The notes under the pieces: generated by a model
What the model was told of the DNA's origin: nothing
Database searches by the model: none
Seen by the model: only the letters and a program-made list of their open reading frames with translations
Translations under genes and position numbers: made by a program
Origin: Lotus japonicus
Lineage: Eukaryota > Streptophyta > Magnoliopsida > Fabales > Fabaceae
Length of the DNA: 64,000 bases
NCBI RefSeq assembly: GCF_012489685.1
Contig: NC_080041.1
Coordinates: 26,401,780-26,465,779 of the forward strand
Direction of reading: 5' to 3'
Part shown: one piece after another, positions 1 through 10,206 of the stretch
Layout of the letters: each line of letters opens with the position of its first letter
How positions within the stretch are numbered: position 1 is the first letter of the stretch

Positions 1-1
1 T

Positions 2-100
2 CCATCACCACCACCTCCTCCATCGCCTTCGCAGGTCGGATCTCTGGAGCGTTCACCAGAGAATTCACCTCCTCCGGAACAACAGCCGGCGGTGACATAG
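2..100 (+). pseudogene. N-terminal gag segment ending in an in-frame amber codon
   Basis: The gag-pol frame stays open from base 2 to a TAG at 98-100. It encodes a Pro/Ser-rich peptide that runs directly into the gag reading frame after the stop. The residues right after the TAG (E-Q-W-R-H-M-M) look like continuous gag sequence, so the true gag start probably lies left of the window. The stop would then be a nonsense change, for example CAG to TAG. Natural read-through or a downstream start at the ATG at 116 cannot be excluded. Confidence 0.5.
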
Positions 101-115
101 GAGCAATGGCGCCAT

Positions 116-3100
116 ATGATGCGCAGCATTGGCAACATTCAGCAGCGGAATGAGCATCTACAAGCTCAGTTGGACTTCTACCGCCGTGAGCAACAAGACG
201 ATGGAAGCAGAGAAGCGGATGCCGTAGCTGAGTTCCGTCCGTTCTCGGAAGGCGTTGAGAGTGTGGCAATTCCAGATAATATGAAAACGTTAGTTCTGGA
301 TTCATACAGTGGATATTCTGATCCGAAGGATCATCTTCTGTATTTCAACACGAAGATGGTGATAATTGCGGCGTCGGATGCGGTGAAGTGCAGGATGTTT
401 CCATCAACGTTCAAATCAACGGCGATGGCATGGTTCACGACTTTGCCGCGCGGATCGATTTCGAATTTCAGAGACTTCTCATCCAAATTTCTAGTGCAAT
501 TCTCAGCGAATAAGAATCAGCCGGTGACGATCAATGACCTATACAACATTCGCCAACAAGAAGGAGAGTCGCTGAAGGAGTACATGGCAAGGTACAGCGC
601 TGCATCGGTCAAGGTAGAAGACGAGGAGCCTCGAGCCTGTGCTCTAGCATTCAAGAATGGTTTGTTACCGGGAGGATTGAACAGCAAGTTGACACGCAAG
701 CCGGCACGTTCGATGGAAGAGATGCGTGCTCGCGCCAGCACTTATATTCTTGACGAGGAGGATGATGCTTTCAAAAGAAAGCGCGCGAAACTGGAAAAAG
801 GCGACACGTCACCCAAGCGCGCGAAAAAAGATAAGAATGGCGAAGATAAGGGGGATGGCAAGCAGCAAAGACACGATAGGGGGAAGGCGGTATTGAAACC
901 GACCAAAGAACAGTTGTATCCACGGCGTGATGATTATGAACAACGCCAGCCTTGGCAATCTAAGTCTCATCGCCAGCGGGAGGAGATTGATATGGTGATG
1001 AACACAGATTTAACGGATATGCTCCGCGGAGCGAGGGACGCAAATCTAGTGGATGAGCCAGAGGCCCCAAAGTATCAACCACGGGATGCCAATCCCAAGA
1101 AGTGGTGTGAATTCCATCGGTCCGCCGGGCACGACACGGACGACTGCTGGACTTTACAGCGGGAGATTGATAAGTTAATTCGGGCGGGATATCAAGGAAA
1201 TCGCCAAGGCCCGTGGCGCAACAACGGCGATCATAACAAAGCGCATAAGCGAGAAGAGGAGCGAACGGACAATAAGGGCAAGAAGAAGCAAGAATCAGCG
1301 GCTATGGCCACAAAAGGGGCTGATGATACGTTCGCTCAACACTCAGGACCGCCCTTAGGGACCATAAACACCATCGCCGGAGGATTTGGCGGTGGTGGCG
1401 ACACCCATGCGGCGCGAAAACGTCATGTTCGTGCAGTCAATTCGGTTCATGAAGTTGCTTTCGGATTCGTGCATCCTGACATAACAATCTCGATGGCAGA
1501 CTTTGAGGGGATAAAACCCCACAAGGATGACCCGATAGTAGTGCAATTAAGGTTGAATAGTTTCAACGTCAGAAGGGTACTCTTGGATCAGGGTAGTTCG
1601 GCTGATATTATCTATGGTGACGCATTCGACAAGTTGGGACTAACTGACAATGATCTGACTCCATATGCGGGCACCTTGGTAGGTTTTGCAGGTGAACAAG
1701 TAATGGTGCGAGGATACATTGATCTAGACACGATATTTGGGGAAGATGAGTGTGCCAGGGTTTTGAAGGTAAGGTATCTGGTTCTCCAGGTGGTGGCATC
1801 TTACAATGTCATCATTGGGCGAAATACACTGAATCGCCTCTGTGCTGTAATTTCAACAGCCCACTTGGCAGTCAAGTATCCACTAAGCAATGGACAGGTT
1901 GGCAAGCTGAAAGTTGACCAGAAGACGGCGAGGGAATGTTACAATAATTGCCTCAACCTGTATGGCAAGAAGAGTGCGTTGGTTGGGCACAGATGTTATG
2001 AAATTGAAACTTCGGATGAGGATCTTGACCCACGTGGCGAGGAGCGAGTGAACAGGCCCACGCCAATTGAGGAAACAAAGGCGCTAAAGTTTGGCGATCG
2101 CACTTTGAAGATTGGGACCAGATTGACGGACGAACAAGAGACGCGCCTGACAAAGTTGCTGGGCGAGAACTTAGATTTGTTTGCTTGGAGCTGCAAGGAC
2201 ATGCCCGGAATTGATCCAAACTTCATCTGCCATCGATTAGCATTAAATCCAAGCGTCAAGCCAGTTTCACAACTTAGGCGGCGCTTGGGCGGGGACAAGG
2301 GAAAAGCGGTTCAACAGGAAGTTGACAAGCTGCTGGCGGCAGAGTTCATCAGGGAGGTGAAATATCCGACGTGGTTGGCGAACGTCGTGATGGTAAAGAA
2401 GGCGAACGGAAAGTGGCGAATGTGCGTGGATTACACAGACTTAAACAAAGCATGCCCAAAGGATTCGTATCCCCTTCCCAGCATTGATGGTCTCGTTAAT
2501 GGTGCCTCGGGCAACGAACTGCTTAGCTTGATGGATGCTTATTCTGGTTATCATCAAATCCGCATGCACCCGGCAGACGAGGACAAAACGGCTTTCATGA
2601 CCGCCAGAGTCAACTATTGCTATCGCACCATGCCGTTTGGATTAAAGAACGCTGGGGCGACCTACCAAAGATTGATGGATAGGGTTTTTCCTGGGCAGGT
2701 GGGAAGAAACATGGAAGTTTACGTTGATGATATGATTGTTAAATCAGTACGGGGTTTGGACCATCATCAAGATCTGGAAGAAGCATTTGGCGAGATAAGG
2801 AAGCACAATATGCGCCTCAACCCGGAGAAATGCTCTTTTGGTGTTCAGGGTGGCAAGTTTTTAGGATTCATGATCACATCCAGAGGAATAGAGATAAACC
2901 CAGATAAATGCAAGGAGATTCAGCAGATGAAAAGCCCCTATAATGTGAAGGAGGTCCAACGTTTAACAGGGCGAATAGCAGCTTTATCTCGGTTTCTTCC
3001 CAAGTCTGGTGACAGATCTTTCCCTTTTTTCAAGTGTCTTCGGAAAAATGTCGCATTTGAGTGGACGGTGGAGTGTGAAGAAGCTTTTGTTCGCCTCAAG

Positions 3101-5239
3101 GAACTCCTATCATCACCGCCAATTTTGTCAAAACCAATACAGGGACACCCGCTGCACTTGTATTTTGCTGTGAGTGATAGCGCTCTGAGTTCTGTGATAC
3201 TACAGGAGATCGATGGCGAGCATCGAATTGTTTATTTTGTTAGTCACACACTCCAGGGCGCAGAGGTCAGATACCAGAAAATTGAGAAGGCGGCGCTGGC
3301 GGTCCTCGTCATCGCCCGGCGATTGAGACCTTATTTTCAGAGTTTTCCAGTGAAGGTGCGGACGGATTTGCCCCTGAGACAAGTGTTACAAAAACCGGAT
3401 TTGTCAGGTAGATTGGTTGCTTGGTCGGTTGAATTATCTGAGTATGGGTTGCAGTATGATAAGCGGGGCACGGTTGGCGCACAGTCACTGGCTGATTTTG
3501 TGGTCGAGTTGACCCCAGACCAGTTTGAAAGGGTGGACACTCAGTGGACTCTCTTTGTAGATGGATCCTCCAATAGTAGCGGCAGTGGCGCGGGAGTAAC
3601 GTTAGAAGGACCGGGGGATCTGGTATTGGAGCAATCGCTGAAATTCGAGTTCAAAGCAACGAACAACCAGGCAGAATATGAAGCTCTCATCGCCGGATTG
3701 AAGTTGGCGCGGGAAGTAAAGATCGGGAGTTTGTTGATAAGAATGGACTCGCAATTGGTGGAGAATCAAGTGAAGGGAACTTTCCAGGTCAAGGATCCCA
3801 ATCTGATCAAGTACCTTGAGCGGGTGCGATATTTGATGACACTTTTTCAAGAGGTTGTGGTAGAGTATGTTCCTCGGGCAGAAAACCAGCGGGCGGACGC
3901 GTTGGCCAAATTGGCGAGCACACGGAAGCCCGGCAACAACAAAAGTGTGATTCAGGAAACGCTGGCGTACCCAAGCATTGAAGGCGAGCTCATGGCATGT
4001 GTGAACAGAGGGGCGACGTGGATGGGTCCCATAATATCTATCTTGGCGGGGGACCCGGCGGAAGTGGAGCAATGCACGAAGGAACAACGGCGAGAGGCGA
4101 GCCACTATACTCTCATTGACGGACACTTGTATCGCCGTGTTTTTTCGACGCCGTTGTTAAAATGCGTACCGCCAGAAAAATACGAAGCGATAATGTCTGA
4201 GGTGCATGAAGGAGTGTGTGCAAGCCACATCGGGGGGAGGTCTTTGGCTTGCAAGGTGTTAAGGGCGGGTTTCTACTGGCCCACCCTCAGGAAGGATTGT
4301 ATGGACTTTGTGAAGCGGTGCAAAAAATGTCAAGTGTTTGCGGATTTGTCTAAGGCACCGCCAAAAGAGTTGGTAACGATGAGCGCCCCATGGCCTTTCG
4401 CCATGTGGGGTGTGGACTTAGTAGGACCTTTTCCGACCGCCAGGGCGCAAATGAAGTTTATATTAGTAGCGGTGGACTACTTCACTAAGTGGATTGAGGC
4501 CGAGCCCCTGGCCAAGATTACCTCTGCAAAGATAGTCAACTTCTACTGGAAGCGTATTGTTTGCAGGTTCGGGATCCCAAGGGCGATCGTATCCGACAAC
4601 GGGACCCAGTTTTCAAGCAACCAAACAAGGGAATTTTGCAAGAAAATGGGCATACAGATGAGGTTCGCCTCTGTGGAGCATCCGCAGACGAACGGGCAAG
4701 TAGAATCTGCAAACAGGGTAATCCTACGTGGATTGAGGCGACGGCTTAAGGAGGCTAAGGGAGCTTGGCTGGATGAACTTCCAGTGGTGCTGTGGTCGTA
4801 CAACACCAATGTGCAATCTACTACAAGAGAAACCCCCTTTAGAATGACCTATGGGGTAGATGCCATGTTGCCGGTGGAGATTGACAATTTTACATGGCGG
4901 ACTCAACCAGATTTTGAAGGGAAGAATCAGGCCAACATGGCGATGGAGCTGGTCCTTTTGTCTGAAACGCGTGACGAGGCACACATTCGGGAAACGGCGA
5001 TGAAGCAGCGCGTGGCAGCCAAGTACAACAGCAGGGTTTGCGTCCGGGATATGCAATTTGGCGATTTGGTTCTCAAGTGGCGATCAGGAGCCCCAGGAAA
5101 CAAGCTGACTCCTAACTGGGAAGGTCCCTACCGCATTGTCAAAGTTCTTGGTTCAGGGGCCTACCACTTGGAGGAGCTGGATGGAAGGCGATTACCCAGG
5201 TCGTTCAACGGTTTGAGCCTGCGCTATCATTACAGTTGA
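116..5239 (+). CDS. Tat-type gag-pol polyprotein (gag, PR, RT, RH, aRH, INT)
   Basis: One uninterrupted 1707-residue ORF encodes the particle and replication enzymes of the Tat element. The gag core is at about residues 60-200, followed by a zinc knuckle C331-x2-H334-x4-H339-x4-C344. The protease motif D-Q-G-S-S starts at residue 491 (Gln replaces the usual Thr). RT follows with Y-V-D-D at 869-872. The first RNase H, near 1015-1090, lacks the usual first catalytic Asp. A second, archaeal-type RNase H at about 1143-1270 keeps D1149, E1187, D1211 and D1261. Integrase has an HHCC finger (about 1365-1405) and a D1434-D1494-E1530 core with D,D35E spacing. The chosen start is the first Met after the amber codon at 98-100; the real gag may begin earlier. 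The stop is about 90 bp before the nested insertion. Confidence 0.95.
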   Translation: MMRSIGNIQQRNEHLQAQLDFYRREQQDDGSREADAVAEFRPFSEGVESVAIPDNMKTLVLDSYSGYSDPKDHLLYFNTKMVIIAASDAVKCRMFPSTFKSTAMAWFTTLPRGSISNFRDFSSKFLVQFSANKNQPVTINDLYNIRQQEGESLKEYMARYSAASVKVEDEEPRACALAFKNGLLPGGLNSKLTRKPARSMEEMRARASTYILDEEDDAFKRKRAKLEKGDTSPKRAKKDKNGEDKGDGKQQRHDRGKAVLKPTKEQLYPRRDDYEQRQPWQSKSHRQREEIDMVMNTDLTDMLRGARDANLVDEPEAPKYQPRDANPKKWCEFHRSAGHDTDDCWTLQREIDKLIRAGYQGNRQGPWRNNGDHNKAHKREEERTDNKGKKKQESAAMATKGADDTFAQHSGPPLGTINTIAGGFGGGGDTHAARKRHVRAVNSVHEVAFGFVHPDITISMADFEGIKPHKDDPIVVQLRLNSFNVRRVLLDQGSSADIIYGDAFDKLGLTDNDLTPYAGTLVGFAGEQVMVRGYIDLDTIFGEDECARVLKVRYLVLQVVASYNVIIGRNTLNRLCAVISTAHLAVKYPLSNGQVGKLKVDQKTARECYNNCLNLYGKKSALVGHRCYEIETSDEDLDPRGEERVNRPTPIEETKALKFGDRTLKIGTRLTDEQETRLTKLLGENLDLFAWSCKDMPGIDPNFICHRLALNPSVKPVSQLRRRLGGDKGKAVQQEVDKLLAAEFIREVKYPTWLANVVMVKKANGKWRMCVDYTDLNKACPKDSYPLPSIDGLVNGASGNELLSLMDAYSGYHQIRMHPADEDKTAFMTARVNYCYRTMPFGLKNAGATYQRLMDRVFPGQVGRNMEVYVDDMIVKSVRGLDHHQDLEEAFGEIRKHNMRLNPEKCSFGVQGGKFLGFMITSRGIEINPDKCKEIQQMKSPYNVKEVQRLTGRIAALSRFLPKSGDRSFPFFKCLRKNVAFEWTVECEEAFVRLKELLSSPPILSKPIQGHPLHLYFAVSDSALSSVILQEIDGEHRIVYFVSHTLQGAEVRYQKIEKAALAVLVIARRLRPYFQSFPVKVRTDLPLRQVLQKPDLSGRLVAWSVELSEYGLQYDKRGTVGAQSLADFVVELTPDQFERVDTQWTLFVDGSSNSSGSGAGVTLEGPGDLVLEQSLKFEFKATNNQAEYEALIAGLKLAREVKIGSLLIRMDSQLVENQVKGTFQVKDPNLIKYLERVRYLMTLFQEVVVEYVPRAENQRADALAKLASTRKPGNNKSVIQETLAYPSIEGELMACVNRGATWMGPIISILAGDPAEVEQCTKEQRREASHYTLIDGHLYRRVFSTPLLKCVPPEKYEAIMSEVHEGVCASHIGGRSLACKVLRAGFYWPTLRKDCMDFVKRCKKCQVFADLSKAPPKELVTMSAPWPFAMWGVDLVGPFPTARAQMKFILVAVDYFTKWIEAEPLAKITSAKIVNFYWKRIVCRFGIPRAIVSDNGTQFSSNQTREFCKKMGIQMRFASVEHPQTNGQVESANRVILRGLRRRLKEAKGAWLDELPVVLWSYNTNVQSTTRETPFRMTYGVDAMLPVEIDNFTWRTQPDFEGKNQANMAMELVLLSETRDEAHIRETAMKQRVAAKYNSRVCVRDMQFGDLVLKWRSGAPGNKLTPNWEGPYRIVKVLGSGAYHLEELDGRRLPRSFNGLSLRYHYS

Positions 5240-5326
5240 TCGTGGACGAAGAGGCTGGAAAGGTGGAAAGCGCCAAGGAAGAATCTCTGTTCGATGTCTT
5301 TAAATTCTCTAAAAATATCTCTGAAC

Positions 5327-5331
5327 TCTCC
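5327..5331. repeat. Target-site duplication TCTCC, left copy (A)
   Basis: TCTCC directly precedes the TGTAAGACCC start of the nested LTR element and recurs directly after its TGTTACA end at 14586-14590. This is the 5-bp duplication expected of LTR-element integration. Confidence 0.93.
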
Positions 5332-6235
5332 TGTAAGACCCAAGTTTTTAAGCTTAGAATAAGTGGAAGAGATTTCCATTTACGATTAGGCTTGACGTAT
5401 CGTGAAGGAAAAACCTGAACAAGAGTTATCGAAAGGAATAAATTTATGAAGGAGAAAGTTCAGGAAAAGTCTAAGGATTGTACCAAAGTCGATTTAAGTT
5501 ATAGCACGACTAATATTCGCTTTAAAACCTAGGACAAGAACCTTAGGAAATAAGACTTTGTTCCACCCTTGGAACACTGTAGGAATTTCTTCCAAAAATC
5601 TTCAGAGAAATGTTAGAACTTCTCTTTTTCCATATATCACAATCGTTTCGAGGCGAAACTCTAGAATCTACGAACGTCCGATTCCAATCATCGGAAGTTT
5701 GCCGAAACTGAAACCCTGGTATTTCAAAACCCTAGAATCAACCGACGATGAAGACTTTTTCTATTCGGAGCTTCAAATGAAGATTCCACACGCGTACACC
5801 CATTTCTCTTGATGATTTCAATCTTTCTTCAGAAGGAAGTTTTCTATTCCGACATTCGATGCAAAAAGTAACTTATCGGGTAAAATAGTTTTACACCGAC
5901 TTTGCATTAGTCACCTAAAATACTAGGAAACCTCTTTTGAGTTTTGGATTTATGTTGCCAAAACCTATCTTAGAATTCACGGAGAATGAAGCCGGAAAAA
6001 TCAGAATCGCGAAACTTTCGTTTTCCGCGTTTTGCCAACCTCTATATATAGCATTAAAAACAAGCCTCGAAAACCAAAAATCATACCGATATTTCTTTGA
6101 AGAATTAGAAGATTCAGCGGGGTGAATATCGTGTCTAAAATACGTTGGAATCAGTAGGAAGAATCGGAAATCACTCTCATATTTTTATCGTAACTCTATG
6201 AGCTAAATCCTCCGATATCTAAACAAAACTGTACC

Positions 6236-6354
6236 GGTTTACTAAATATCTGTTCATACTTATCCAATCTTTGATAAATATCTGTTCATACTTATCCAAT
6301 CTTGATAAATATCTATTCATACTTATCCTATCCTTAATAAATATCTTCCATTTC
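6236..6354 (+). repeat. 32-bp tandem repeat in LTR U3
   Basis: Three full units and a partial one of a roughly 32-bp repeat with core GATAAATATCTGTTCATAC lie just upstream of the LTR TATA box. The corresponding arrays at about 11112, 19734 and 24645 have four full units, so the number varies between LTR copies. Confidence 0.85.
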
Positions 6355-6360
6355 ATTCCC

Positions 6361-6367
6361 TATAAAT
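6361..6367 (+). promoter_or_regulatory. LARD LTR TATA box
   Basis: TATAAAT lies downstream of the tandem array and about 40 bp before a short CA run. It is the best candidate core promoter of the LTR, placing transcription start near 6393. The same motif is present in each LTR (11268 in the right LTR). Confidence 0.65.
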
Positions 6368-7280
6368 ATGTGAAGCTTGAAACAAAAACCTCACAAACAC
6401 ACACACACAACCCGCGGCTTGGAGAGAAGAAGGAGGAGGAGAGCTTTTCTTCATTTCTTGCTTGATCGTTGATTCAACAGTTGCTACTTCAAGGTTTCAA
6501 GGTATAGTCGCTAATCCTTACCTCTGATCGCTTTTTCCATAGTTTTTCTCTATGTCTTTCTGTGCTTATAGTTTTGAGGTTTTTGCAAAACTATCCTGAA
6601 TACTTCATTTTTGATTCTAAACATCTTCCTTACGTGCCCAAGAGCACTTCTGTCGGATTAGTTTTTCCGTTATGTCGCCGGATTTCCGCCGGAATCAATT
6701 TCTGCTTAAAATACCCATTTTGGGGTAAAGCTTCGTCCTTTGGGCTGAAAACTATCGCCTTAGCTTAGTGCCAGTAGGATTAGTTGTCATAAACGTCGTT
6801 GGTGACGTCCCCATCCAATTTGCATTTTGAGATTTCAGTTTTGAAATTCTGAGCTAAAAATAATGACCAAAATACCCCTGCGACAGTTTTCGATTCGATA
6901 ATTTTTCTGAGAGTTTCCTTGGCCTAGATATCGCCTAAGAATACCTAGGAATCGATTTAGATCGAAGAAAAAGTTTGGAAACCCTATTTTACATAGTGGC
7001 CGAAACCTATTGCTTAGGGTACCGTGTCCAAAAATAATTTTTGGGTCTCTATGACCTGAGCCATTGCGTAGCTCTTTCGATTGTCGAAATTTTGGCGCTG
7101 GTTTCGTGTCATTCCGAGTTCTGTAGCTCGAGTTATGCTCGTTTTAGCGAACGAGGTTCTGTCGTCTATCCATGCTTAAATATTGTACTCCGAAGCTTCT
7201 TAAGCCTTGTCTAACGCTAGTTAGTGTTGTATTGACCGAATTGACTTGTTTTGATTGACCTTCGCTTCGTTTGCTCAAAG

Positions 7281-7358
7281 ATTCGTTTGGAGGAACACTT
7301 GGAGCAGGAAAAGAGGATTGTGAAGGAGCGTTTGAAGAGAACCCTGGAGAATCTACAG
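7281..7358 (+). other. Exon-like charged segment inside the LTR
   Basis: A 78-bp open segment follows a splice-acceptor-like CTCAAAG and ends at CTACAG|GTGAGG, a strong plant donor match. One frame encodes 26 residues rich in Glu, Lys, Arg and Leu, beginning I-R-L-E-E-H-L-E-Q-E. It is conserved in every LTR copy. It may be a leader exon of the element or a captured exon; its function is unknown. Confidence 0.35.
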
Positions 7359-9680
7359 GTGAGGGCTACTCTCTGAATTTACTAGATAATGCTTTAGGTG
7401 TCGACGAATTCGACTTGATTTATGTGTTATGCACTTAATTGCTAAATGTCTGAAATGATTTCTGAGGCTTCGGCCGAGCTTGTTGATTTCATGATGCTTT
7501 GATATTGTGTGCTAAATGATTCATATGCTATGTGCTACATGGTTAATCTAGGATGTGTGATATCTGCTATTTATGCTAAGTGCTACGTGTTTAAATTAGG
7601 ATATGTTGATACATGATTTATGATTGTTGGATTGTGCTGACTTAACTATGTTATTACACATATATCTGCTATGCTTCAGAGTGAGGATAACGGGCATGTT
7701 ATGCCGATTTTATTTTGAGATTTTGAGGAAGTTTCATGGGACGGACCGAGGTTCGTACCCTATTATTGTTTTATGGATCAAGACCTTCTCTAAGGAAAAT
7801 GAGTTTGAAAATGATATTGGAAAAACCCCATTTGAATTCACGTAAGAACTCGGGTTGTTCTGTCTAAGGCAAGAAGGGCTTTTAATGAGGCATTGTGCCC
7901 GGCCAGCTTACCTGGGAACTTCTCGGGCCATTACTTGGGTGATGATGGACCTTTTGTTTTGAGACCTTCTCCAGGGAATCATTGGAATTATAGGATCTTT
8001 GAAACTAATAGGATTAGAGACGAAACTTAAGCAATTTCATAATGAACCTCCACAATGTATTAAACAACCTCAAAACCCTTAATATAATGATAAAAGACTC
8101 AGACGAAAGTTTAGGGCTTGAACATTAAGTTTTGAAAAATGAGAAGTGTCGTCGAGTCCAAGAGTTGAGAAAACTAGTAAGTTTTTGAGTATGTTGATGC
8201 TCTTGTGCTGTTGGAGCAGCTGTGTTGTTGGACTATCCGGGGGATAAGTCCGGGAAATTGATAGTTTCCGAGTATGTTGATACTCTTGCTCGTTGAGCCG
8301 TTTTGACCATCAGATTGAGATGAGTCGGATGATTTGGAGATCATCATGAGTTATGTGTTGTTGTGGAGACGTGTCTTTTGTCGCAGAATCGACTGTTACC
8401 TTAGGGTAAGCTTTTAGAGACATTAATTTAGCTAGAACACGTGGCGACGTGTCGAGTGAGATTCGGAGACGTTGTTTGACTAATCATCCTGCATTCATGC
8501 AACATTAATGAGGTATTAACACAGGACGTACTCTGGACCTCGTCGGTTTCCAAAATGGTCATAAGACCCGGAATGCCGTGTAAGAGCGTTTGTAGACGAC
8601 TCTTGTAGCAGACCGAAATGGCAGACCTTCGGGTTTACTGCTGATCTGACTACCGCTGTTGTTGGAGTAAGAGGCACGCGGGCCGAAATGGTCCCACCGT
8701 GGCTGGTGTTAGGGCTGATCCGTTTGATGTCCATCCCTTTCCGGAATGCATTTGGTTAACTGGGTTAACCGCCATATCATTTCATGCAACATGCATACTG
8801 ACTTAGTTGCTGAGTGTGATTGATAATTGTTAATCTTATCTGATGCATGTTAATTGTTATTACTGTCTTTTATATTCATTGTGAAATATACAACCCTAGG
8901 ATGCTATCTCTAACTTATAAGCCTAAGTAGCTATCTATATCTGTATCTATTGGATTTATTATTTACATAATTCTTTGGAGTTGACCCTCGCGTCTTCTGT
9001 GTGTGCTTTGGCGGACAAACGCCCTTTGTCAGATGTCTATGGCGGACTGATTCACGATGGTTCACCCTTCGGGGGGGACTAGGTTTGAGATGCCGGAATA
9101 GGAGCGCATCGCGGTAGCAAGAGGAGGACGTATGGTGTACATAGACTAGGTCGTTCTGGATTCAGATTCGGACGACGATCATGCTAGCATGTAGGTTTTA
9201 GTGCTGGTGTGAGCTCCTCGAGATAGGATTAGTGTAGGAGTAGAGTCTTAGCTCTGACCGTTATGGTTTCTTTTGGGAACAAGGTAGTTTCCCGCCTATA
9301 GCTTTTTGTGTGGTTTCTCTACGGGAATCACAGAGAGTTGGTTGGGTTAGGAGGTCTTGTTTTAGGCCATCTGGGCTGACTTATTCTCATTTTTGAGGTT
9401 TGTGTTGCGGACACTTAACCTTTACTTTTGGTCTGTACCTTTGCCTACGGGCGTTACCTTCTGTTACTTCCCGTCACTGGAGGTTTACTCGTGACGTGGT
9501 TTGCTACTTACAGCGGGGGGCTGTATTTATATTATACATTAGTTCTGTTATCTTTTGTTGGGAGTTTATTTCTTTTAGTCTTTGTTTATATTATCGACGA
9601 AAAAAAATATTCACGTTTTTCCGCTTAAACTTTCTTTTTGGTTACTAAAGTGACGCCACCGAAATCGGGGTGTTACATTG

Positions 9681-9692
9681 TGGTATCAGAGC
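9681..9692 (+). other. Primer binding site (tRNA-iMet type), LARD copy A
   Basis: TGGTATCAGAGC begins 3 bp after the left LTR end. It is the standard plant PBS complementary to the 3' end of initiator methionine tRNA. Confidence 0.93.
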
Positions 9693-9888
9693 TTGTCGAG
9701 TCTTTCGGGAGTCTTTGGGGAATAGGTCTTCTGTGCTAGGTTGTGTGACTCTGCAAAGAGTGAAAATTGATTGTCTGCCAAGCGATTTTTCGCTTAAAAT
9801 TGATTGAAGTTAGTGCTTAATCATATTGTATAGCATGTTAGATGCTATCTTATGATGAGTACTAACTGTTTGATTGACTTAACAGAAC

Positions 9889-10200
9889 CTAGATGTTATC
9901 CTAGGGATGGATTGGTTGTCTCACTATCATTGTCTTTTGGACGAACAAAAGCAAAGGATCAAGTGGTCGAACCGGACAACATAGAGCTGGAAGATGAAAG
10001 GTCTTTTGAGACGTCGTCGAACCAGCATTGGGGCTAGAAGAGTGAAACAATCGAAGAGAAAGCAGAGTGTTTTAGTGAAAGTTATTTAGAACAAAGACAC
10101 GGACGGTGCTATATGGGTATTAGAGGAAAAGATCAAGGAATAATATCCAGAACTTTTACTGATCCTTAAGTTTCGAGGACGAAACTTTCTTTTTGGAGGG
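9889..10200 (+). pseudogene. Fused protease/chromodomain relic of a chromovirus pol
   Basis: From 9889 one frame reads L-D-V-I-L-G-M-D-W-L-S, the conserved C-terminal motif of Ty3/Gypsy aspartic proteases. About 180 bp later another segment reads L-V-K-V-I-stop-N-K-D-T-D-G-A-I-W-V-L-E-E-K-I-K-E-stop-Y-P-E-L, resembling the end of a chromovirus chromodomain, then the usual C-terminal tail before the polypurine tract. RT, RNase H and integrase are all missing. The element therefore derives from a chromovirus, probably of the Tekay/Del group, by one large internal deletion, and now also has stop codons. Confidence 0.78.
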
Positions 10201-10206
10201 TAGTAA
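10192..10206 (+). other. Polypurine tract, LARD copy A
   Basis: The purine-rich run TTTGGAGGGTAGTAA lies directly before the right LTR, the position of the plus-strand primer. The same bases precede the right LTR of copy B. Confidence 0.75.

Larger units (their letters stand above)
5332..9677 (+). repeat. LARD 5' LTR, copy A
   Basis: This 4346-bp LTR starts TGTAAGACCC and ends GGTGTTACA. It is shorter than the other full LTRs because a tandem array near 6240 has one 32-bp unit fewer. It carries several private substitutions relative to the other LTRs (for example at about 6541, 6775, 8286 and 9107), one of which breaks an antisense ORF that is open in the others. It contains no gene; the short ORFs in it are shared by all LTR copies only through common descent. 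Confidence 0.95.

Noticed and set aside
3602..4126. 174-codon minus-strand ORF opposite pol
   Set aside because: Antisense shadow of the conserved RNase H and integrase coding region, with no domain of its own.
6238..6345. Regular repeats considered as a CRISPR array
   Set aside because: Units abut with no unique spacers and occur inside a plant LTR.
8516..8734. 72-codon minus-strand ORF present in all LTRs
   Set aside because: Low-complexity shadow frame of LTR sequence; its conservation reflects recent duplication and not selection.
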